Virus record (IMG/VR): IMGVR_UViG_3300025904_000006
Span: 1 to 40,933 of that record
Reading direction: 5' to 3' (one strand)
From: a virus
Length of the DNA: 40,933 nt
Position numbers and translations under genes: made by a program. The notes beneath the pieces are model-generated. The model saw nothing but the letters and a program-made list of their open reading frames with translations, searched no databases and was not told the DNA's origin. Positions 16,177-23,407 of the stretch are shown one piece after another. The stretch's first letter is position 1; every line of letters begins with the position of its first letter.

Positions 16177-19100
16177 GTGTCGAGCCGCAACAGTGATGTC
16201 AGCCTCGTAATTAAGGCCCGCGACGAGGCCACCAAGACACTCGATGCCGTCAACGGCGCGATGAATAAGCTGTTCGGCCTGCAAGGCCAGGTGGCAGATA
16301 GCGCGTCAGAAACCTCCGGCAATCTCGGCCAGTTGGCGACCGTTCTTGGGACACTGGATAAAGCATACGCCGCACTGACCGGCGGTGCTGAACGTGCTGA
16401 GACCAGTTTCAACCGGCAGCGCGCAGCCATCGCCGGACAGCGCGATGAACTTCGCGCGCTACAGGCGCAGGCCACCTCGGCGCAGGCTGCGCTGCAGCGG
16501 CTTAACGGTGCCGACGCCATCGTCAGCGCCGGTCGCGATCAGTCCGGTCGCCTGGCGCAGATCAAGACGGTGCAGGCCGAATATGACCGTCTGAGCACCC
16601 AGATCGAAAAACTGGCCCGGTCGATCGCCACGCAGGAATCCGGGCTGAACAGCAGCACGTCGTCGCTGCAGAAGGTCGCCAGCACAGCCAACGCGGTCGA
16701 AGCCGCCGTGGCCGCGGCTCGCCGGGAAATCGAACTCCAGAGCCGCGCGCTGCGGGAGCAGACGGCAGCGGCGCAGACCGCAGCGAACGTGCAGCGAGTC
16801 ACCGGCACCGGTCGCACCGCCGCCACCGATAACGGCGCGACGTTCGAGGCGCTGGCGAACCGCGAGATCCAGCTTCAGGAACAGCGCGCTCGTGCCGCAC
16901 GTGATGCGGCCGCTGCCGTCGCCGAGTCCGTGCGGAAGTCTGTCGGCATCGGCAGCGGTCGGGCAACCGATAACGGTGCCACGTTCTCTGCGCTCGCCTC
17001 CCGTGAAGAGGCTGCGGCGCTGAAGGAAGCGGCGATCGCGCATAAGCTGTTCGAGGACCGCGTCCGCCAGGGCACGGCCGCGATGGCGGAAGCCGAACGC
17101 GAAGAACAGGCGATGGCAGCGGCCGCCGCGCAGTTGCGGGCACAGCTTGACCCGGTCGCGAATTTGGAAGCGCGCCTCGCTACCGAACAGGCGAAGCTGA
17201 ACGCGCTGTTCAAGAGCGGGAAGATTTCGGCCGACGAACTGTCCGCCGGCATGAAGCTGCTGCGCGCCCAGACTGACGGTGCCATCGGTGCGCTGAACGG
17301 GAAGAACGGTCTCGACAGCCGTGGTCGCCCGTCGCTGTTCGGCCTGAAGCCGTATGAACTGACCAACCTCGGCTACCAGGTCAACGACGTCGTGACGCAG
17401 CTCGCGTCCGGCACCTCGTTGACGCAGACGCTGGCGCAGCAGGGTGGCCAGTTGCTGCAACTGTTCCCACGGGTCGGGTCGGCCATCGTGGCGGCGCTGT
17501 CGAATCCGATCCTGCTCGGCACCGCTGCGATCTTCGGCACGCTGGCGCTGGGTATCTCGCGTGCCGCCGATGAAGCCGAGAAGCTGCGGTCGTTCGGCGC
17601 GATCCTTTCCGCCGGCGCCGACGGGGCACAGTACGCCGCGAAGGAACTGGTCGAGGCCACCAAGGCGCTGGATAATTACGGCCTGTCCGCCGAGAACGCG
17701 GTGAAGGTCGTCCGCCTCCTGATGAAGGATGGCTTCAACGAGGATCAGATTGTCCGGTTCGGCACCGCCGCGCAGGACATGGCAACACTGCTCGGTGTCG
17801 ACGTGGTCGATGCTGCCAAGCAACTGTCCAGCGGACTCAACGGTAATTTCGACGACCTTCAGAAGCTGAATAAGGCGTTCAGCGATGCCGGTGTGGCGGG
17901 CGGCCTGTTCACCGCGGCGCAGTTGCAGCAGATCAAGGCCAGCTTCGATGCCGGTCGCGCAGATGAGGCTCGCGGCCGTGCGCTCGACATCCTGACCGGC
18001 AAGCTGGACAAGGCTGCCCGCGACATGGAAGGTCCATGGGCGCGATCTGCGCGGAACTTCGGGGAAGCCTGGAATAAGGCGCTCGACTGGCTGGCCGACA
18101 GCTACTGGGTCAAGTGGGCCGAAAACTGGATCAAGATCGTCGGTGACGTGGCGGAAGCTGCGAGTGACGCCGCGAACAGTCTGAACAGCCTCCCGTCGCC
18201 CGGCGCCCGCAACGGCGAAGTCGGTGCGAACGGTGTACCGTTCTTCGATGCCAGTGTCCCGCAGACCAGCGGCGGGCAACAGGCCGCTGCGACTCCGGTG
18301 TCGAACGCACAACTGGATGCCGATCGACGGTTGCGTGAGGAGGCCGAGAAACGCGCCGCCCTGGAAGGGCAGATTACCAGTCAGCGGCAGATTAACCTCC
18401 GGCTTGCCGAGCGGGAGAAGGCGCTGCGCACTCAACTGGATGCCGCTGACAGCCAGTTTAAGAATGCCACCCAGGCGGCGAAGAATGACTATGTCCGTGC
18501 AGAACTGGATCGGGAGCGGGTTGATCTCAACAAGCAGCTTACCGCCTATCTGAAGCAGCAGGCCGATGCGGCCGAACGCGCGCAGAAGGCCGCGATGGCG
18601 TTCCCGGCGCAGGCTGCCGCGCTGTTGAAGCAGTTTGAGGGTTTCTCGTCTAAGGCGTATTGGGACAAGAATGCCTTCCGCGTCGGCTTCGGCTCGGACA
18701 CGATCACGCGCGCCGATGGCACCGTGCAGCAGGTCACCCGCAACACGACAACAACCCGTGACGACGCGACCCGTGACCTGGAACGGCGCATCACCGAGTT
18801 CTCGAACGTCGTCAAGCAGCAGGTCGGCAGCGAGCGCTTCGGCCAGTTCTCTGCGTCGCAGCAGGCGGCGTTGACATCGATCGCCTATAACTACGGCAGC
18901 CTGCCCGAACGCATCATGAAGGCGGTGAAGTCGGGAACCAGCGAGCAGATCGCCGCTGCCGTTCGCGGTCTGGCCGGCGACAATGGTGGCATCAATTCCC
19001 GGCGTCGCAACCTGGAAGCCGATCTGCTGGGTGCACCGAACCTGGCGGTCAACCAAGGGTCGCAGCAGGTGGCCGCCGACCTGCAGGCGAAACAGGACAA

Positions 19101-20274
19101 GTTCAACGACGCGTTGGCTGAAGAGGCGGCGCTTCGGCAGACGAACATCAATAATGCCAACGCGATGCGCGGCCTCAGCGGCGAGGCGCTGATCGATGCG
19201 CAGCGTGAAGCTGAAGTGCAGAAGGCGATCACCGACGCCAAGGCGAAGGCTGCCCGTGACAACCTGACGTTCAGCAAGGACCAGGAAGAATCGCTGCGTC
19301 GTCAGGTGCAGTTGGAGTTCGAGGCGACCAAGGGCATCGAGGCACGCGCGAAGGCTCGCCGCGACGCGATCGACAACCCCGTGGCGGATCTCCAGTCGCA
19401 GCGGGATGCCATTCAGTCGCAGATGGATTTTCTACGCGGCCAGGGTGCGGGGTCGGAGGCAGACTCACTGCAGCCGATGCTTGACGCGGTAAACGCCAAG
19501 CTGAAAGAGGCGATCGCGAACGCCATCGCGTTTTATGAGGCGTTGAAGCCTGGTGATGACCCACTCCTCGACACCCAGTCGAAGATCGACGCCATTATCA
19601 CCCGCCTGCAGACGGCACAGGCGGCGACCACGGCGTGGATCAACGTGCTCGGCGTGTCCGGTCAGCAGATCGCGCAGGTATTTGCCAGCCAGGCCACTAC
19701 CGCCTTAAACAAGTTCGCGCAGGCAGTGGCAGAAGGGAAGAACGTCTTCAGTTCGCTGAAAGACGCCTTCCTGACGTTCGCCGCGCAGTTCCTGCAGCAG
19801 ATCGCGCAGATGATCATGCAGGCGATCATCTTCAACATCGTGGCCAGTTTCCTGCGCGCGGGTGGCGCGTCTGCCGGCGGCGGTGGAGGCGGTTTCGGTT
19901 CGCCGAGTAGTCTCGCGCCATCGGGAACCTACATCGCGCATACCGGCGGCATTATCGGGCGCACTGCGCTGCTGTCGAAGCCGATCGCCCCCACTTGGGC
20001 AGCGAACGCAACGCGCTACCACACCGGCGGCATCGCTGGGCTGCGTCCCGACGAGGTGCCGACGATTCTACAGAAGGGCGAAGAGGTTCTGACTGGCGAC
20101 GATCCCCGTCACCGGCTGAACGGCGGCGCCGCACCCAACGTCAACCTGAAGGTCATCAACACCCTGGATGCCAGCGACATGCTGTCGGAAGCGCTGTCGT
20201 CGCCCGGCGGGTCGCAGGCGCTGTTTAACCACATCCGCGCCAACAAGCGCGCCTTCCGCGAGGCAACCACCTGA
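16177..20274 (+). CDS. tape measure protein with embedded lysozyme-like domain
   Basis: A 1365-residue tail length tape measure. Residues 1-400 are largely coiled coil (Ala/Gln/Glu/Arg-rich). Around 405-480 lies a hydrophobic stretch (GSAIVAALSNPILLGTAAIFGTLAL), typical of tape measures. About residues 807-955 form a GH24/T4-lysozyme-like domain: LLKQFEGFSSKAYWD with catalytic-type Glu821, RVGFGSDT, and QQAALTSIAYNYGSLP. More coiled coil follows, then a Gly-rich C-terminus with YIAHTGGIIGR and YHTGGIAGLRPDEVPTILQ. The lysozyme domain probably opens peptidoglycan locally during DNA entry. Start GTG 16177. Confidence 0.92.
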   Translation: MSSRNSDVSLVIKARDEATKTLDAVNGAMNKLFGLQGQVADSASETSGNLGQLATVLGTLDKAYAALTGGAERAETSFNRQRAAIAGQRDELRALQAQATSAQAALQRLNGADAIVSAGRDQSGRLAQIKTVQAEYDRLSTQIEKLARSIATQESGLNSSTSSLQKVASTANAVEAAVAAARREIELQSRALREQTAAAQTAANVQRVTGTGRTAATDNGATFEALANREIQLQEQRARAARDAAAAVAESVRKSVGIGSGRATDNGATFSALASREEAAALKEAAIAHKLFEDRVRQGTAAMAEAEREEQAMAAAAAQLRAQLDPVANLEARLATEQAKLNALFKSGKISADELSAGMKLLRAQTDGAIGALNGKNGLDSRGRPSLFGLKPYELTNLGYQVNDVVTQLASGTSLTQTLAQQGGQLLQLFPRVGSAIVAALSNPILLGTAAIFGTLALGISRAADEAEKLRSFGAILSAGADGAQYAAKELVEATKALDNYGLSAENAVKVVRLLMKDGFNEDQIVRFGTAAQDMATLLGVDVVDAAKQLSSGLNGNFDDLQKLNKAFSDAGVAGGLFTAAQLQQIKASFDAGRADEARGRALDILTGKLDKAARDMEGPWARSARNFGEAWNKALDWLADSYWVKWAENWIKIVGDVAEAASDAANSLNSLPSPGARNGEVGANGVPFFDASVPQTSGGQQAAATPVSNAQLDADRRLREEAEKRAALEGQITSQRQINLRLAEREKALRTQLDAADSQFKNATQAAKNDYVRAELDRERVDLNKQLTAYLKQQADAAERAQKAAMAFPAQAAALLKQFEGFSSKAYWDKNAFRVGFGSDTITRADGTVQQVTRNTTTTRDDATRDLERRITEFSNVVKQQVGSERFGQFSASQQAALTSIAYNYGSLPERIMKAVKSGTSEQIAAAVRGLAGDNGGINSRRRNLEADLLGAPNLAVNQGSQQVAADLQAKQDKFNDALAEEAALRQTNINNANAMRGLSGEALIDAQREAEVQKAITDAKAKAARDNLTFSKDQEESLRRQVQLEFEATKGIEARAKARRDAIDNPVADLQSQRDAIQSQMDFLRGQGAGSEADSLQPMLDAVNAKLKEAIANAIAFYEALKPGDDPLLDTQSKIDAIITRLQTAQAATTAWINVLGVSGQQIAQVFASQATTALNKFAQAVAEGKNVFSSLKDAFLTFAAQFLQQIAQMIMQAIIFNIVASFLRAGGASAGGGGGGFGSPSSLAPSGTYIAHTGGIIGRTALLSKPIAPTWAANATRYHTGGIAGLRPDEVPTILQKGEEVLTGDDPRHRLNGGAAPNVNLKVINTLDASDMLSEALSSPGGSQALFNHIRANKRAFREATT

Positions 20275-21482
20275 TGCTGCCCGATATCGCCGACGCGCGG
20301 GTCTGGACGTTCCCGCCGAACTGGTCGGCTCGACCGACCGAGCGCTACGAGTTCAAGACCGACATCTTCACGAGTCGCTCCGGTCGCGAGCAGCGCCGCG
20401 CCCTGCGAGATCAGCCGCGTAGGTCGCACCGCTACCAGGTCACGGCAGCCGGTGACGACTTCCGCGCGCTGAACCTGTTCCTGCGCACCGGGCAGAACCA
20501 GCCCGTCGCCGCGCCGGAGTGGACCCGCTACGCTTATCTGGCGGCCGACGTAGCCGCGACGGCTACCACATTGACGTTCGCCGCGACGCCGGACTGGATG
20601 GTCGTCGGTCGCGCGGTCATGTTGCTGACGGACTCAGTGTATCATGTCGCGGTCATCGAGGCGGTCACGTCGACCACGGTGACGATCGACACGCCGCTGA
20701 CGGATGCCTGGCCGACCGGCAGCCGGGTGTACGCCGCGCTGCTGGTGCTGCTCAACGAGACGATGCAGGGTTCACACCTAACCAACGGTGTGACCCGCAA
20801 ATCGTTGATGTTATCGGTGTTTCCGGGTTCCGAGCCTGCGATCGACGACGGCAGCGCGGTGACCACGTTCAACGGTCGCGAGGTGTTCACGCACACGCCG
20901 AACTGGTCGAGCGACGTGTCAATGGATCATAGCTGGGCGGTGGAGACGGTCGACTTCGGTCGCGGTCGTATTCAAGATTTCCGGCCGGTCGCCTTCCCGG
21001 CGAGTCTGAGGAAGGCGACCTATCTCCATCGAACGGCTGCCGATATCCAGGCAATCACGCAGTTCTTCTGCCGGCAGCAGGGTCGCCGGGGTGCGTTCTA
21101 CGCGCCCACCTGTGACGATGACCTGAAGCTGGAAGCGACGGCGAGCGCGGGCGGCACCACGCTGACCGTCTCGGCGGGGCGATCGACATCGCTGCTGATC
21201 CCAGGTGCCGGCGGTTACGAGGACGCCGAGGAAGCGATATGCATCCGACTGGTCGACGGGACGCAGTATTACCGGCTGATCACAGGAGTCAGCGGATCGG
21301 GTGCAACGCGGGTGGCGACCTGCTCGGGTGGCACGTGGCCGGTCGACCTATCCAGTGCGAACGTCAGCGGAATCTCCTGGATGCCGCTCTGCCGCTTCGC
21401 CGCCGACATCCTTGAAATCACATGGCTGAGTGATGCCGTTGGCCAGACGCAACTCGCCATTCAAAGCATCATGACGGAGTAA
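20274..21482 (+). CDS. minor tail/tail-tip protein
   Basis: A 402-residue protein right after the tape measure, in the gpM slot, with TGATG overlap. The N-terminus (ARVWTFPPNWSARPTERYEF), the repeated beta segments (TATTLTFAATPDW; GTTLTVSAGR) and the C-terminal WMPLCRFAADILEITWLSD are of the distal tail / DUF2460-like type found in GC-rich alphaproteobacterial siphophages. It probably caps the tube and binds the hub. Exact family not certain. Confidence 0.65.
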   Translation: MLPDIADARVWTFPPNWSARPTERYEFKTDIFTSRSGREQRRALRDQPRRSHRYQVTAAGDDFRALNLFLRTGQNQPVAAPEWTRYAYLAADVAATATTLTFAATPDWMVVGRAVMLLTDSVYHVAVIEAVTSTTVTIDTPLTDAWPTGSRVYAALLVLLNETMQGSHLTNGVTRKSLMLSVFPGSEPAIDDGSAVTTFNGREVFTHTPNWSSDVSMDHSWAVETVDFGRGRIQDFRPVAFPASLRKATYLHRTAADIQAITQFFCRQQGRRGAFYAPTCDDDLKLEATASAGGTTLTVSAGRSTSLLIPGAGGYEDAEEAICIRLVDGTQYYRLITGVSGSGATRVATCSGGTWPVDLSSANVSGISWMPLCRFAADILEITWLSDAVGQTQLAIQSIMTE

Positions 21483-21485
21483 GGG

Positions 21486-22334
21486 ATGACGTTCGCCAGC
21501 TATGAGTCGAGCCGTGATCTCGGGAAACCGGTCGACCTCTACTATTTCCGGTACGGCAGCGACCCGGCTGCCTATTACGCCTACACCGATGCCGACTTCC
21601 CGCTGACCGTCGACCACGGTGACGGGCCGATCACCTATGACGCCGTCCCGATCAAGCGCGGCGAGATCAGCTCCACCGGGACGCTGGACAGGACAACCCT
21701 GGAAGTCAGCACCGCCCGCGACGCTGAACTCGCTGACCTGTTTCGCGTCTACCCTCCGGCGCAGGTGGTCACGCTCATCATCCGGCAGAGCCACCTCGAC
21801 GACCCCGATGAGGAGTTCCCGGTGGTCTGGACCGGTCGCATCGTGGCGTCGTCGCGAAAGAAGGACTCCACCGTTTCCTATAGCTGTGAACCGGTTTCGA
21901 CCTCGATGCGGCGGCCGGGGTTGCGGCGTCACTACCAGTATGGATGCCCGCACGCGCTCTACGGCATACAGTGTGGCGCGAACAAGGCTGCCGCCACGGT
22001 GACCGCGACCGTGGACTCCATCAGCGGGACGGAAGTGACGCTCGATGCCGGGTGGACTGCGATCGACGCATCCAAATATCTCGGTGGCATGATCGAATAT
22101 GAGAACGCCGAGGGGGAGATTGAAATCCGGTCGATCCTGCGCGTGACCGGCGACACGCTGACCTGCAGCGGTATCCTGCGAGACCTGGCGCCGGCAGCGT
22201 CGATCAGCGTCATCCTCGGCTGCAGCCGGCAGTTGGGCGACTGCGCGGACGTTCACAACAACATCGTCAACTATGGCGGGCAACCGTGGATTCCGCTGAA
22301 GAACCCGATCGGCTTCTACAACAATTACTACTGA
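21486..22334 (+). CDS. tail-tip protein, BR0599 family (gpL-like)
   Basis: A 282-residue protein of the DUF2163/phage BR0599 type. N-terminal half: PVDLYYFRYGSDPAAYYAYT, TLEVSTARDAELADLF. C-terminal half has four spaced cysteines, YGCPHALYGIQCG and LGCSRQLGDCADVHNN, ending NYGGQPWIPLKNP. Lambda gpL and relatives hold an iron-sulfur cluster with C-terminal cysteines, so cluster binding is plausible here. It follows the 402-residue tail protein by three bases and converges with a leftward gene. Confidence 0.85.
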   Translation: MTFASYESSRDLGKPVDLYYFRYGSDPAAYYAYTDADFPLTVDHGDGPITYDAVPIKRGEISSTGTLDRTTLEVSTARDAELADLFRVYPPAQVVTLIIRQSHLDDPDEEFPVVWTGRIVASSRKKDSTVSYSCEPVSTSMRRPGLRRHYQYGCPHALYGIQCGANKAAATVTATVDSISGTEVTLDAGWTAIDASKYLGGMIEYENAEGEIEIRSILRVTGDTLTCSGILRDLAPAASISVILGCSRQLGDCADVHNNIVNYGGQPWIPLKNPIGFYNNYY

Positions 22335-22849
22335 CGCAACTCGGCCGCCAGGCGACGAGCGACGGATCGGTTGACCCGTATCCGGTCGAACTGCGGCTGG
22401 ATGTTCATCTGCGCCAGTTCGCGATGCCGGTCACCGTCGAACGGCAACCCGTCGGTCAGGAACGACCAGAGCGTTTCAGCACGATCAGTGTCGAACAGGT
22501 GGTCGAACGGGACATGCTGCCCGTCAATGCTATCAAGAGCTGCGGATGCTGAGCGATCGGGAACCGGTAACCCTCTTGCTCGCAGCGATGCGCGAACGGC
22601 GGCGATGTCGCGGTGCAGGATCAGCTTGCGCGCCGGGTGGCTGTTCAACCAGCCCACCCACCGCCAGAGGCCAGTGCAGGCGATACCCGGCGTCCGATTG
22701 GCAGCGCGGGTTGATATTATCTCATCCAGATCCTCGTAGTGCGTCTCCCACAGCGGATCATGCGCGCAGAACGTCTCCGCAGTGGTCAGCCAGTTGGCCG
22801 CCCATGTTGTGGCGCTGCGCGGTAGCCCGATGACCATGAACTGAATCAC
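22328..22849 (-). CDS. sulfotransferase-like protein on the opposite strand
   Basis: A 173-residue protein. It begins IQFMVIGLPRSATTWAANWL, the 5'-phosphosulfate loop of PAPS-dependent sulfotransferases (GxPRSGTTW). It goes on with HRDIAAVRASLRARG, which fits the 3'-phosphate-binding region. It is shorter than typical sulfotransferases (about 250-300). Start is GTG 22849 or ATG 22837; neither has a strong ribosome site. It lies antisense to the whole tail module, between the gpL-like and tail-tip genes, with an operator between it and the next gene. A lysogenic conversion or modification role is inferred. Confidence 0.7.
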   Translation of the reverse strand: MIQFMVIGLPRSATTWAANWLTTAETFCAHDPLWETHYEDLDEIISTRAANRTPGIACTGLWRWVGWLNSHPARKLILHRDIAAVRASLRARGLPVPDRSASAALDSIDGQHVPFDHLFDTDRAETLWSFLTDGLPFDGDRHRELAQMNIQPQFDRIRVNRSVARRLAAELRQ

Positions 22850-22880
22850 GCGGCAAGCCTATCAGGAGGGGGCTTCTAAA

Positions 22881-22897
22881 ATCAACTATTACGTGAT
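22881..22897. promoter_or_regulatory. operator between divergent sulfotransferase and tail-tip genes
   Basis: ATCAACTATTACGTGAT is a good copy of the shared motif, in the only non-coding gap of this stretch (22850-22943). TCTAAA (22875-22880) just before it could be a rightward -10, but no convincing -35 is present. Confidence 0.6.
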
Positions 22898-22943
22898 ACT
22901 GGACATGCAGGGGACTGTTCGGATTGCTCGGAGATAGAGACCG

Positions 22944-23171
22944 ATGGCCTTCTTCGTCGCACTAGGCATCAGCCTTGCGATCAGCATCATCTCCTATCTC
23001 ATCATGCCGAAGCCGAAGGCTCCCAAGCCCGAGGCGGCGAAGGATCTGGAAGACCCAACGGCTGAAGCCGGTCGCCCGATACCGGTCGTGTTCGGCACGA
23101 TAACGGTCAAGGGTCTCAATGTCCTGTGGTTCGGGGACAAAGGTAAGCGCACCTACAAGGTGAAGGCATGA
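22944..23171 (+). CDS. small membrane-anchored tail-tip assembly protein
   Basis: A 75-residue protein. It has an N-terminal membrane segment (FFVALGISLAISIISYLIM), a Lys/Pro-rich linker (PKPKAPKPEAAKD), then a conserved part (DPTAEAGRPIPVVFGTITVKG). I recall this type from tail-tip clusters just before the hub gene. Role in hub assembly or membrane contact is inferred. ATGA overlap with the following gene. Confidence 0.7.
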   Translation: MAFFVALGISLAISIISYLIMPKPKAPKPEAAKDLEDPTAEAGRPIPVVFGTITVKGLNVLWFGDKGKRTYKVKA

Positions 23172-23407
23172 CGGTTCCGACCGACGAAATCATCATCACC
23201 ATGGCCGATATTACCCGTGCCGGGATATGCGCTCGCGGCGCCAAAGGCTGGTTCGCCGACAACGGTTTGGATTTCCGAGACTTCCTGAAGAACGGCATCT
23301 CGGCAACGCAGATGCTGGCTGTCGGTGACGCGCATGGGGCGCTTGTTGTTGCGCGGAAGATTGGACGTGAAGGCATCATCGTAACGCCGGAGGTGCCCCG
23401 TGGGTAA
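23168..23407 (+). CDS. conserved tail-cluster protein, unknown function
   Basis: A 79-residue protein with the pattern ITRAGICARGAKGWF followed by GLDFRDFLKNGISATQML, a combination I associate with small proteins encoded directly before the hub gene in alphaproteobacterial siphophages. No known activity. Overlaps both neighbours, so translation is coupled. Confidence 0.7.
   Translation: MTVPTDEIIITMADITRAGICARGAKGWFADNGLDFRDFLKNGISATQMLAVGDAHGALVVARKIGREGIIVTPEVPRG

Noticed and set aside
16459-19056. 865-codon leftward open frame antisense to the tape measure gene
   Set aside because: Long antisense frames are common opposite GC-rich genes with strong codon bias. The product is Arg/Leu/Gly-rich without domains and there is no promoter or ribosome site.
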